Shown one piece after another: positions 44,475 to 55,042 of a stretch of 64,000 nt of DNA (its first letter is position 1; each line of letters opens with the position of its first letter). Source of the DNA: Actinernus sp. WN-2022. Taxonomy: Eukaryota > Cnidaria > Anthozoa > Actiniaria > Actinernidae. A program made the translations under genes and the position numbers. The notes beneath the pieces were generated by a model. The model worked only from the letters and a program-made list of their open reading frames with translations. It was not told the DNA's origin and made no database searches. The stretch covers positions 186,001 to 250,000 of the forward strand of contig JAOWCC010000421.1 of NCBI GenBank assembly GCA_030867875.1, written 5' to 3'.

Positions 44475-44739
44475 TACAATCATTGCCAAAATGCTTGGAC
44501 CGATAACAGTATTTCTTTGAATTTGAATAAATTCTTATCACCTGGACTGGTCCTTTGTCCCCTCCCCCCCCGTTTCAATGTTGATCCAGGCATTGTAAAA
44601 AGTGGTTTTCACCTTCATGTGCATGATATCAGCTGTCCAAAATTAATTCCAACATTGAAACGGGGGGATGGGAGACATGATATGTTATAAAATCCCTAAA
44701 AGTATCCAAAAATCCAAGGTATTTTTGGCAATGATTGTA
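44475..44739. mobile_element. 265-bp TA-flanked MITE
   Basis: TACAATCATTGCCAAAA and complement (TTTTGGCAATGATTGTA) at the ends, with TA duplication, as in Tc1/mariner relatives. Inside is a second inverted pair (CCCCCCGTTTCAATGTTG and CAACATTGAAACGGGGGG, 44568-44668). Confidence 0.75.
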
Positions 44740-45099
44740 GTTAAACAGGGATTACATTACAACAGACATGTGGTGCAGTGAACTAGCTGATCATCCAATG
44801 AGAACAGCCTTTCTGAAAACAGACTTTCTTCCAAGTTTCCTTTATATACATGTATGTATACTGCACAGCTTCCATTTGCCATTTAGTTTTTTTTATATTT
44901 GACTGACCATTCTCATGCTCTTGTATATGATTGGATGATTGTGACAAAAGTATGCAAATACATTAATTTATGCATTGTGCTGTAAAGGGTAATGACTAAT
45001 AACTTATTTATAACTAACAGTGACACACACCGTGGCATGGTATTAGCAATAGTCTATGCCAATAATTACTGCAGCTGCACCAGGTAACTTAATAAAGAC
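44740..45099. other. Intergenic or intronic AT-rich stretch
   Basis: No supported feature before the LINE fragment. Confidence 0.4.
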
Positions 45100-45729
45100 A
45101 GTGAAAAATATCTACTGCTCAACCAGTGCTGTCAGGAGTGCCCCAAGGTTCTATTCTAGGCCCTATAATGTTCTCTCTGTATGTTACAGATCTACCAAAC
45201 TGTTTACAAGCTGCCAAGATCTTAATGTATGCTGATGACACTGTGATTTATTATGCAGCTCCTGCTATTGCACATCTGACGCCAATTTTAAACACTGAGC
45301 TATCCCACTTACTCAGCTGGTCAACAAGTAACGAGTTATACATCCACCCCAAGAAAACTGATTATGTTGTATTTGGAACTCCACAAAAACTCAACCAAAG
45401 TAACATGGATATGACTAGCTGTAGTGATATATTTATTGGCGAGCAAGTGCTTAAACGCAAGCCGCACTATAAGTACTTAGGCGTTTACTTAGATCAATCA
45501 TTGACTTTTAAAGAACACACCTCTAAATTATTCAGTAAGGTATCCAGTCAGTTAGGGTTACTTAGTAGAATTAGAAATAACCTTACAGTCCAGGCAGCAG
45601 AGAGAGTGTTTAAGTCAATGATATTGCCGAAATTAGAATACTGCGATATAGTATGGAATAACTTAGCTCCTACCAGATATGCTGCACTAGAACGCTTGCA
45701 GACAAGAGCAGCAAGAATAATTTTAAAGG
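45100..45729 (+). pseudogene. LINE reverse transcriptase, left part (split by fold-back element)
   Basis: A 5'-truncated RT begins just before [17 protein letters not shown] and continues in one open frame through the intact catalytic YADD box (about 45235), SNELYIHPKKTDYVVFG, YLGVYLDQSLTFKEH and LPKLEYCDIVWNN, to ARIILK. The frame is cut at 45729 and resumes at 47996. Confidence 0.83.
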
Positions 45730-46090
45730 GGCTTACTGTACTTTGCGAAACGAAACGAAACTGTACTTTGCGAAACTGTACTTTGCGAAACTGTACTTTG
45801 CGAAACTGTACTTTGCGAAACTGTACTTTGCGAAACTGTACTTTGCGAAACGCGTATTTAAGCACTCCTGGGAACAGATGGAAACAATAATCTTAGTTTA
45901 CACTTACTTTCACATATATAGCGCCGGGTAGACTTCTTTAGTTGCTCCTTTTTACGAACAAAACTCCTCTTTACAGTTCAGGTGATGAGGTCGGCCATAT
46001 TGTCACGCTAACTGGAATAGTAACCGCGCAGACACGACAACGAGGCTGGCGTTGATATTTGTAACAATTTTTCCCCGAAAAAAGGTTGGT

Positions 46091-46161
46091 AGCGCTTGAT
46101 AGCTCAGTCGGCAGAACTTGATTGCGTGAACGACGGGCCGGGGGTTCGAACCCCGGCGCTG
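46091..46161 (+). ncRNA. tRNA-like segment in left arm of the fold-back element
   Basis: AGCGCTTGATAGCTCAGTCG carries box A. GGTTCGAACCC is box B, within a perfect GGGG..CCCC T-arm. AGCGCT/GGCGCT ends can pair. A T-rich run follows. The anticodon arm does not fold properly, so it is a SINE-type pol III head rather than a functional tRNA. Confidence 0.7.
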
Positions 46162-47595
46162 AATATTCTTTTTTTCTTTCCTTTTTTGACTGGATAACAT
46201 TTTTTGTTGTCCTTTCCTCGTTCTGGTATTTTTATTCATAACGAAATAAATAATAACTAAAAAAATCATAGCCTTTCAAAGCGATCGATCGAAAAACGAC
46301 CCTAAGAAGGGAAGACGACCCTAAGAAGGGAAGAGTATGATATCTTCGAACCGAGAAATTTACCTTGTTGTCACAATAAAATACATAGAGAATAATACAT
46401 AAAGCGCGGAGATATGAAATTTGTCTTCGAGTGTTCAACTGGATATCTCACGAGTGAGCGCAGCGTCTATGTATTATTTTATTTATTTTATAAACAATAC
46501 TTGGACCTGGGCCCGGTTGTTCGAAGTTTGAATGGAAAGTGCCCAGGATTCCAGTTAGGATTTCGAGCGAGGGAGTCAGGCTTTCCCAGAAATTTATAAT
46601 TATCTAATCACGTACAAAGGGGGCTTGATAAATAAACAAAACCATTATTGTCGATGTTGCAAATAAATCTACCGTGACAGTGTGGGTGTCGATTTCATTC
46701 AATACACGAATGCGGGTGTAAGGCGAGAAAATTCTAAAATACTAAAAACTCAAATTGCATTCAAACAAACGAAAGTTCAACAGGGAAGAGCCCCGGGAAA
46801 ATAAATAAAGCCGAGAAAAGTTCCAGCGAAAAGAAACTTCTGCAGCACTGAGAACTTCGAGAAAGGATTAAAAACAAAGTTGGAGCTCTTACGAATCGTC
46901 AAATTGTAGCCGAGTCTATCAAATTTATGCAATAGATCAATAGCCTTTTCGCCAATTGTACCTGTTTCAAACGTTCTTTCATTTGTGTTTTTGTGTCTTT
47001 ATTTGCCAAGCTCCGTTCCAGAGAGTCGTCTTGCGTCTCCGGCACTCACTCGGCGCTCTTTATGCCAGTAAACTTAGCGATACCCATGGTACTTTTGTAG
47101 GCTAATCCCTACAATCCTTTCTTTTGCTAGAGCTGGTAAACCTGAAAAACCATGGGGTTATCTAGTCAACGCGTAAATATCGCCATATCGTTCTGGTCGA
47201 AGGGAAGAGACTACAAAAAAAAACTAGTCATATCGGGAATGTTAAATGGCTAGAAAGAAAAAAATCATAAAAACAAAGTGTGTGTATGAGCAAAGTTCTT
47301 TAAGATGTCGTATATAAATACCCGTTGTCATTGTGAAAGCTGCTCGAACAACCGCAAGCGGCACAGTGCTTTCCTGCTGTTTAGGCTCGTCCACTTGTCA
47401 ACAAACACTAAACAGCTGTTTGAACTTTAAGCTGAGAGAAGAATTGAATCCACTTGAACGTTTTTCGATCGATCGCTTTGAAAGGCTATGATTTTTTTAG
47501 TTATTATTTATTTCGTTATGAATAAAAATACCAGAACGAGGAAAGGACAACAAAAAATGTTATCCAGTCAAAAAAGGAAAGAAAAAAGAATGTTC

Positions 47596-47665
47596 AGCGC
47601 CGGGGTTCGAACCCCCGGCCCGTCGTTCACGCAATCAAGTTCTGCCGACTGAGCTATCAAGCGCT
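47596..47665 (-). ncRNA. tRNA-like segment in right arm of the fold-back element
   Basis: Inverted partner of 46091-46161, with boxes A and B intact and essentially no differences. This shows that the tRNA-like piece is part of the mobile arm. Confidence 0.7.
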
Positions 47666-47995
47666 ACCAACCTTTTTTCGGGGGAAAATTGTTACAAATA
47701 TCAACGCCAGCCTCGTCGTCGTGTCTGCGCGGTTACTATTCCAGTTAGCGTGACAATATGGCCGACCTCATCACCTGAACTGTAAAGAGGAGTTTTGTTC
47801 GTAAAAAGGAGCAACTAAAGAAGTCTACCCGGCGCTATATATGTGAAAGTAAGTGTAAACTAAGATTATTGTTTCCATCTGTTCCCAGGAGTGCTTAAAT
47901 ACGCGTTTCGCAAAGTACAGTTTCGCAAAGTACAGTTTCGCAAAGTACAGTTTCGCAAAGTACAGTTTCGCAAAGTACAGTAAGCCTTTTAAAGG

Positions 47996-48507
47996 AACAT
48001 GACCTTACACATGAAGATATGCTTCACCAGTTAGGATGGAAATCACTTCAAGCACGCTGCACTATGCACCGTGTTATCTTTGTATTTAAATGTCTTAATT
48101 GTAATGGTCCAGAGTTTTTTAGTCAATATTATGATAAGACCTCTCATGCCCACAACACTAGAAGAAATGGCCTGGATCTCATAATTCCTAAAGTTAAGAC
48201 AGAAATTGCAAAGAAAGGCTGTTTTTACTCAGGGGCAAAAGATTTTAATGATCTACCAACAGAAGTTAAAGAAACATCATCATTGTTAGTTTTTAAAACA
48301 AAATTAGGAGATATTTTTTAGATTTTTTAGATTTTTAAATTTTTAAAGCGTAGTTATTTTTTAATTAATGATAGGATAACTTTGTACATATACTTTTACT
48401 GTATTATTATCTGATATTTTTATACTTTATTATTTACATTATTTTGATCTCCCAGGGCACCCACTGATAACAGCATTGTCTGAAGGGTTTACCCTGGTTA
48501 AAGAATA

Positions 48508-48543
<36 letters not shown>

Positions 48544-48544
48544 C
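47996..48544 (+). pseudogene. LINE reverse transcriptase, C-terminal part and (ATT)n tail
   Basis: Resumes the frame cut at 45729 (EHDLTHEDMLHQLGWKSLQA, HNTRRNGLDLIIPKVKT, GAKDFNDLPTEV) and stops at 48319-48321. A 3' UTR of about 185 bases ends in about twelve ATT repeats (48509-48544). The whole C-terminal part is open, so the element was little damaged before the Mutator-like insertion. Confidence 0.83.
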
Positions 48545-49082
48545 AAAACTAATATATACATGTATGTATATTATCATTAACTATCTAAAACAACATGAAA
48601 TACATATGTAGGGCATGTAAGATTATGGAAACAGTTACATGTACATGTGGGACAAACTGATTTCCAGCTCTGGGGATTGAGTTTGATTAAGTTCGGTCAT
48701 GGAACATAATTGAACTCACCAAAATATTTGGGCAATCAAACACAATTGCACATTCAATTTTCGAATTCTCAGGGTCAGCCAGGGGTTTAAATGGGTATCT
48801 AAATCTATAATCCACAAGTCAAGAAGGGTGAACTCATCACTGCATATTTTAACTGTCTACTGGTTTTTAAATTGAGTAGGTATACAGTATTTTTACATAG
48901 AAATATGTATATTTGGTATACATGTATCTAAATTCTGGTGTGAAGTATATAGCAACATTTTGACATGATTTGAATGTTGTCTTCTGGAGCTGTCTCACAA
49001 CTCTTAATTTGGGTATTAAAGGGAACCACCCCTGAAAAACAATGTTTGCTCTCAAACATTTTGTTATCGATGACTATTAAAT
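48545..49082. other. Gene-free stretch
   Basis: AT-rich, with several ACATGTATGTATA-type palindromic words. Nothing supported. Confidence 0.4.
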
Positions 49083-49344
49083 CTAATGCTGTGTTTGTTT
49101 CCTGTATGTAAATTGTACACTAGATGTCAGTTATAGGCCGATATTCCTGTCCATATTTCACGGGTGCTACCATCTCGGATCTTATGACGTCACACGGTTG
49201 TCCCTATTGTTACACAACAAAAGAGCTATTGTTTTCTGATAATAGTGGCAACCCTGTGATGTCATAAGAATAAGATCCAAGATGGCGGCACACGTACAGG
49301 ACAGAAAAATCGGTACAATTTACGGGAAACAAACACAGCATTAG
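49083..49344. mobile_element. 262-bp MITE
   Basis: CTAATGCTGTGTTTGTTTCC and complement at the ends, with TGTAAATTGTAC/TACAATTTACGG continuing the arms. The interior contains CAAGATGGCGGCACACGTAC. Target duplication not evident. Confidence 0.72.
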
Positions 49345-49425
49345 TCCACCTCCCTGATTAAATTTAGGTATCCATAACAAACAATTGAGTGCAAATAGTG
49401 CTGTACAGGGGAGATTATTGTATCA

Positions 49426-50169
49426 GTCAATTCCAAACCCGTGCATCCACCTCCCGGGCATTTGAACATTTTGAAATTTTTTTGATAAAATGCCCACTAC
49501 CAAGGCAGAAAAACTGTTCAAATGCCCCACCAACAAAGACAAGGCAAAGACTATTGACAAATAAATGAAATCATTGTGTTATTGACAAACTCTGACTCAA
49601 GTAATTCACAGAAACACCGACGGTGAAAACCACCTTCAATCGGTCAGGGATTCTACCGGCTCGATCGTTCTTGGTTTCCGTTATGTACTTTATAATAAAT
49701 GTAATGGTTTGAAATTGAATATGTTAGCTTATGTTGTTGGTATATAAAGTATGTAACAGCGTTCGACCAACTCAGCAGCTGGGTCTTATTAACTACAGGC
49801 AACAATCGGCCCGTGTTTTCCAACTATTAATAATATCACGCAGTCGGTCAAAGTTCACGAAGCAAAGCAAAACAACATAGTATATAGGTTTAAACATAAA
49901 CAATTTACCTCTGAAAGTGGCCTTCAAATTTGGCAGGTTCACTCTTTCAAGCCTGATAAGTCCTCTACAAATGCGTAAGTCGTACGTTCGCCATTTCGAC
50001 GCGAGCGATGCGAATTTGTAAACACCGGTCAAATGTCCCACCGAACCCCTACCCCCACTGTTTGTCAAATGCCCGCCCTTGAGGGCCTAGGTACTCGTCA
50101 AAGGGAGCAAGCCTCTGATCAAATGCCCTGGGGTGGACCGGTGGGTGGATGCACGGGTTTGGAATTGAC
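49426..50169. mobile_element. 744-bp inverted-repeat element
   Basis: GTCAATTCCAAACCCGTGCA and complement (about 26 bp matched) at the ends. The subterminal word CAAATGCCC or its complement recurs at least six times. No transposase. Related ends occur at 38054-38536. Confidence 0.78.
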
Positions 50170-50735
50170 ATGTTTAATTACCGATTTTTTGTTCAATCAT
50201 ATTCATCTTGTCTCGACATGAATGGTAAAGTTCCATCCAGAATAACTGTAGAGGAGCTAATCGAGCTGGATGCCTATTATAAAATCGAGCTTGATTATAA
50301 AAGTACGATCGATTACGTTCTCAGCTCAGTCCAACGCCAGGCATATAAGTTACAACTCATTAACACCTTCTAGCATGTCAAATATGATAGAAAAGCACTT
50401 ACCAAACAAATTCAGAGTAGTCGCCCAGAGAGAAGTGTACAACAGGAAGCCCGGCGATTGATAAAAGTGTAGCTGTGCGGCAAAACGTCGTGCTCCGCTG
50501 GCCGAAAGAACGAAGGCTCTGGAGTTGTGATTGTCGATTGCCACAGGAAACCCAGTATTTCCTGAGCATCTTTTAGTACCCATCAGTCCTTGCGCGCACT
50601 GAACATTTGCAAGTGACACTATGAATAAACTTCCTCCTCAGTTTCTTAGACCTCATGTAACAAACTAAAGCTGTATCCCCGGGGGAGGGAGGGTACTCCC
50701 CTATATAAGGTGATACGGGTTGTGCCGCGCTAATT
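50170..50735. other. Stretch without a supported gene
   Basis: Short frames only. A possible Polymerase II-type sequence around 50690-50710 (CTATATAAGG) could be a TATA box, but there is no linked exon. Confidence 0.3.
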
Positions 50736-51097
50736 AGGGACCTTACGCAACCAGGACGGCAACGTCTAGGACGACGGCATAAAACTATACCCTTAAATCG
50801 CTTAATTACAAAATACAATAACTGCACGTGAAAATGCACGCAGTCGACTACATTTCAACCGTTGTCTGGAAAAACACAACGTGAAAACACCAAAGTTTAC
50901 GTTTACAAGAAAGTAAATCACTCTGTTTTTCGTTCGGCGTGAGCAAAACTTTATGCTTATCATATTTTTCGAAGACCTGGTTGTGAAACGTGATTAAAAG
51001 TGAATAAAGGAACTAGTAAACACCAGATTTCGGGAGAAAACACTTCTCTACCTCCCGTCCGTCACTGCCGTCGCCGTCCTGGTTGCGTAAGGTCCCT
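50736..51097. mobile_element. 362-bp MITE, copy A
   Basis: AGGGACCTTACGCAACCAGG and complement at the ends, with ATT on both sides (50733-50735, 51098-51100). The interior matches 52315-52660 over most of its length (TGCACGTGAAAATGCACGCA, TAGTAAACACCAxATTTCGGG). No coding sequence. Confidence 0.78.
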
Positions 51098-51684
51098 ATT
51101 CTTCGTTTGCAACCACCGTAATCTGCTATTGGCGAATCCTTGTTTACATGTTTGCCTCATTAGCATAAATTAAACTTCAAGCTACAAACAAACAGACTAT
51201 ATCAGTTGAAAGAGAATTTTAAACTGAGTAACCACCGAAAATTTGAGATTGATATGTTAAATATTTACGGAGAAATTGACTTTTCAAAACTATAAAATGG
51301 GCTGGGGGGCAAGAGTTGCTGACAGCCATACATTCATTGTAAATTTTGAGCTTTTTAAACGCTCATTCCTCAAAATATATTTATCATATCACTCTCAAAT
51401 TTTCGGTGATTATCAAGTGTGACAATCTCTTTCGATTTATGGACTCTGTTTGTTTGTATGTACGTCGCTTGAAGTTTGATGTATGGTAATGAGGAAAAAA
51501 CGTAAACAAGGATTCGCCTATTGGGTCGCATCGCATAGACAGTAGAACGACTGCCTTGATGAGTTCAGAAAGGGGGGGCTGCTGTTTGAAATGTCACGTA
51601 TTCTGCCTATTTGATTGCATGACCAGCAATCGCCGATATCAGACGAATTCGGTTGTAGTTGCTTTCAAGTTCCTCCTTTCATTG

Positions 51685-52304
51685 CAGTCTGAGGCCCGAT
51701 TCAAACGTCGAACTTTTCATGCGCCAAACGCAATTGAAACAGGATACCGTATTTCCTCGATTATAATATTTCAAATTTTGTTGCCAAGGGGGGCGCTTAA
51801 TCGAGGGGGGAGCGCTTAATCGAGGGGGGGGGGGCGCTTAATGGCTCACGGAAACTGGAAATTGGTCTTGTCGTCCCCGGCTGTTTCACAGCATTTACCC
51901 AAAGCGTTGAAATGGGAAGAGGGCTGAAGAACGAGCTGCTTCGGGTACAAGAGCTATGCGAGCACATGGACTTAATAATCACGGACTGTGAGTTGGAAGA
52001 AAAGAAACTAATTTCCCTTATCAGCCAAACATAACTTTAATACGGTACTACATATAGGAACATGCCGTAACTTTGTAATAAAACGCAAGTTGTATGCCAT
52101 CTCTCTTACTGTGCCATATTTATTGGGGGAGGGGAGGGGGCGCGCTTAATCGAGGGGGGGCGCTTATTTCAAATTTTGTTGCCAAGGGGGGCGCTTAATC
52201 GAGGGGGGGCGCTTAATCGAGGAAATACGGTAATTAGCCAGCTTGTTTTGATTTATAGGTTCGGCGCATGAAATGTTCGACGTTTGAATCGGGCCTCAGA
52301 CTGC
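51685..52304. mobile_element. Outer inverted-repeat element containing a second element
   Basis: GCAGTCTGAGGCCCGATTCA and complement at the ends (about 40 bp matched, TTTCATGCGCC inside). It lies directly left of MITE copy B and hosts the inner element at 51745-52232. Confidence 0.75.
51745..52232. mobile_element. Inner TA-flanked element with CGCTTAATCGAGG repeats
   Basis: TACCGTATTTCCTCGATTA and complement at the ends, TA duplication. Near both ends several GGGGGGCGCTTAATCGAGG copies in the same orientation and a 40-base duplicated block (TTTCAAATTTTGTTGCCAAG). Tc1/mariner-type boundaries. No transposase. Confidence 0.75.
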
Positions 52305-52314
52305 GACGGGAACG

Positions 52315-52660
52315 TAACGTCTAGGACGACGGCATAAAACAATAGCCTTAATTACAACGTACAAAAACTGCACGTGAAAATGCACGCAGACTTCACTTAC
52401 ATTTCGACCGTCGTCTGTAAAAACACAATGTGAAAACCATACGTTTTACGTTTCACAGAGAACGCGAATGTCAAAAAGTAAATAACTCCGTCTTTCGTTA
52501 GCCACGAAGAGAACTTTATGCTTATTAAATTTTTCGTAGCTGTGAGTGTGAAAGTAATTAAAGGCGAATAAAGGAAATAGTAAACACCAAATTTCGGGAT
52601 AAAACACTTTTCTACATCCGTCGTCACTGTCGTCGTCGTCCCGGTTTCTTAAAGTCCCTA
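52315..52660. mobile_element. 362-bp MITE family, copy B (diverged)
   Basis: Same body as 50736-51097, same orientation, about 80% identity by eye. The left end is lost or replaced at the junction with the outer element, while the right end reads CGTCCCGGTTTCTTAAAGTC, a decayed version of the copy A end. Confidence 0.7.
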
Positions 52661-53439
52661 TAGCGAGACTTACTGTACGTCATCCATTGTCATTAATGTG
52701 CCCGACCTTTTGAAATCGTGGTTGGCACTTTTTGAGGCGAGAAAACTCATTACTTTTATTTAATTTATGAACACAACTGTCGTAATTAAAGTTTTTGGAA
52801 ATAATTTTCTAAGTCAACGAAATGATCAAGAGCTTCGGAGATGTGGCGCGGAACTCGCACGCATGCATGTACCGTGCCGTGCCGTGCCGTGCCGTACCGT
52901 ACCGTACATAGTCAATCAGTCAGATCTCACAAATCAGACGTTCGTAAATTATTCAAAAATACAAATAGATTCAGCAAACCATCGAAGTTGTTTTAAGAAA
53001 ACCTGCGTGCAGACCCTGTGTCCTAGCCCATGGTGCTTTGCGCGCGCAAATGATTTTCGTTGGCTACGAAAATCAGAAAGATCAGTGTGACTCTCGAATC
53101 TTTGGAAATTCATCTCTAGTTTGGGCCAACGTGTAATTATTTCTAGATATATTTGTTTAACTGACTTTCATTTATCTTCATTTAAAAATGAAACTTTCGT
53201 CGAATATATCTTTGAATTCCGGACTAGAGTGGCGAGAAGAGGAATGCCGAAGAAAGACAACAGACAGCGAGGCAAAGCGCCTCGACAAATATTCCTTTAG
53301 CAGTCCACATTTTGCTTTGATTCTCTAGGTATACAAGAGGGCACATGCGGTTCAAAAGGACTACTACGTGAGTTCCCAAACATGTTCCCAAACATAGTTG
53401 CCAAACATGTCAACTATCTTAGCCCCATTGTATGAACTC

Positions 53440-53800
53440 CTTGTTAAGGACTGCAAGCACATAAATTCGAGATCTACACGGATCACAAGCCCCTCCTAGG
53501 CCTGTTTCAAGCTTATGAAGCCATTCCGGTAATGATGACCTCGGCCCGGATTTCGCACTGGGCATTACTCCTGGCAGCCTACAACTATGACCTCCTCTAC
53601 ATTTGAAGGATACGGTTACACATGTGCGAAATAATAATCTTGAAGGAGCAACTGGAGTCCATGCCCCGCGTGAATGCTGATCACATTGCTCACGGATACC
53701 CAGTCCTCACACAGGTCTTGTGGAGTCTTCAAGGCTGCGATAACTGTCCAGATAGAAGCCTGCAGCCGTTCTATGTTAGAAGAGATGAATTAAGTACCGA
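53440..53800 (+). pseudogene. Gypsy-type RNase H fragment (second element)
   Basis: The plus frame reads FEIYTDHKPLLGLFQAYEAI (RNase H Asp-His-Lys-Pro block), then MTSARISHWALLLAAYNYDL, and VNADHIAHG-type sequence to about 53750. Stops and shifts throughout. This is a different Gypsy lineage from 12829-14091, judged by the motif wording. Confidence 0.7.
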
Positions 53801-53806
53801 CAATTG

Positions 53807-54113
53807 ACCTATATCATTATGACGTCACGGCTTGTTTATGAGGGGGACAGAATCGACATGAACAATAGAATTTTGAACTAAATCTGCTCTACTGAGGAAA
53901 ATTTAACTTCGAATTGTCTGGTTTCCAGCTATCAGCTGTATCAATGTTTATCCCACAATATTTACCGTATTTGGTGGCTGTTGCCGCTATTCTACAAAAT
54001 GCATTTGATAGCGATTTCCTTTGTGTTGTTGCTGTTTTGTCCCCCTCCCACGACCGTAATCCTTAGCGTTTAAACAATGGATTGTTTTGATTTGACGTCA
54101 TAATGATATAGGG
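53807..54113. mobile_element. 307-bp MITE inserted in the Gypsy remnant
   Basis: ACCTATATCATTATGACGTC and complement at the ends. CAATTG lies on both sides (53801-53806 and 54114-54119). The Gypsy reading frame is recognisable on both flanks. CAATTG is itself palindromic, so the exact duplication length is uncertain. Confidence 0.75.
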
Positions 54114-54119
54114 CAATTG

Positions 54120-54350
54120 GTGTATATGGGGTGATCGGGTGGTCATACCCATGCAAGGTAAAACAAAACCTAGAGGACCAACATGCAAGTCATCCAGGCA
54201 TTGTGAGGATGAAAAACTTAGCCTGTAGCTACTTCCGGTGGCCTGGGTTATATGCAGATGTAATAAGTCGTAGATCCAATCCAAAGACTCAGCTTATAAC
54301 TTGTTATTGTAACATCAAGGCCGCCCTAACTGAATTCAGGCATGATGGGT
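54120..54350 (+). pseudogene. Gypsy-type integrase zinc-binding fragment
   Basis: HASHPGIVRMKNLACSYFRW followed by PGLYADVIS is the H2C2-type N-terminal integrase stretch, with the His and aromatic residues recognisable. It continues the element interrupted by the MITE. The catalytic core is absent. Confidence 0.68.
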
Positions 54351-54750
54351 GATATACCTCAGGTAAACCGAACTGATTCTATAACACGCTTTCTTCAATA
54401 TGAAGAAAAACAAACAAACAGACGTTATAATTTTAATTAATTAATTATAATAATTATAATTAATTAATTAATTTTATTTATCCACAGTAAATGGTTCTGA
54501 TTTCCAAACATGCCGCGCATAACTAATTATAATAGGTGCTGACTAATCTTGTTTACAATGAGTTGTAACGATAATAATAAAAAAAATACAATATTAATAA
54601 TAATTAAAAGCTACTAACCTAAAAATACCCTATGCTTAATATTGATCGAAATTGGGTCAGCAGAGAAAAAAAAGCCATCTGAGCTGCTACAAGGCTTTTA
54701 TTGCATTTTAAAATACAATCAAGTTGTCAATCTCTCGTATTTGATTTGGT
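54351..54750. other. AT-rich stretch
   Basis: Contains a TTAATTAATTATAATAATTA palindrome-like run (54430-54470). No gene. Confidence 0.4.
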
Positions 54751-55042
54751 CAGGAGCCCATAACTAGGAGCGTCCAGCCTATGTCACAGCGTTTTCACAA
54801 GTTAGGTTTTTTTAGAATGGTTTTCCGCTATTGTTGAGTTGCAATTATTCCTAAGGGAATCAATCACAAAAGCGTAGCATCCATGTTGTTTGGTATAACA
54901 AAAGTAGCTAATGAGGCATCTTTTGTTCCGCCACGATGCAACCCACCAATTGGCGGGGGAAATAACCTAAAAATAGCCCAACTTGTAAAAACGCTGTGAC
55001 AACTATATAGGAGACAAGGACGCTCCGAGTTATGGGCTTCTG
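54751..55042. mobile_element. 292-bp hAT-type MITE
   Basis: CAGGAGCCCATAACT and complement (AGTTATGGGCTTCTG) at the ends, with ATTTGGT on both sides (54744-54750, 55043-55049; the G before ATTTGGT makes it 8 bp if shared). CAG...CTG ends with a 7-8 bp duplication fit hAT. Arms extend about 60 bases (CACAGCGTTTTCACAAGTT / AACTTGTAAAAACGCTGTG). Confidence 0.82.

Larger units (their letters stand above)
45730..47986. mobile_element. 2.26-kb Mutator-like fold-back element
   Basis: Flanked by the 9-bp duplication TTTTAAAGG (45721-45729 and 47987-47995). Ends GGCTTACTGTACTTTGCG and complement. Arms 45730-46298 and 47459-47986 are nearly identical inverted copies. Each starts with tandem 15-mers (CTGTACTTTGCGAAA, seven at the left, five at the right) and each contains a tRNA-like segment. 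The 1.16-kb centre has no transposase. A 9-bp duplication with arms of about 550 bp is the Mutator (MULE) pattern. This copy is non-autonomous. Confidence 0.85.

Noticed and set aside
45736..47985. 15-bp tandem repeats suggesting a CRISPR-like array
   Set aside because: The repeats are contiguous without spacers, sit at the ends of an inverted-repeat transposon, and the genome is eukaryotic.
54426..54472. AT-rich palindrome as a possible replication origin or hairpin element
   Set aside because: Simple TTAATTAA-type low complexity; nothing else supports function.
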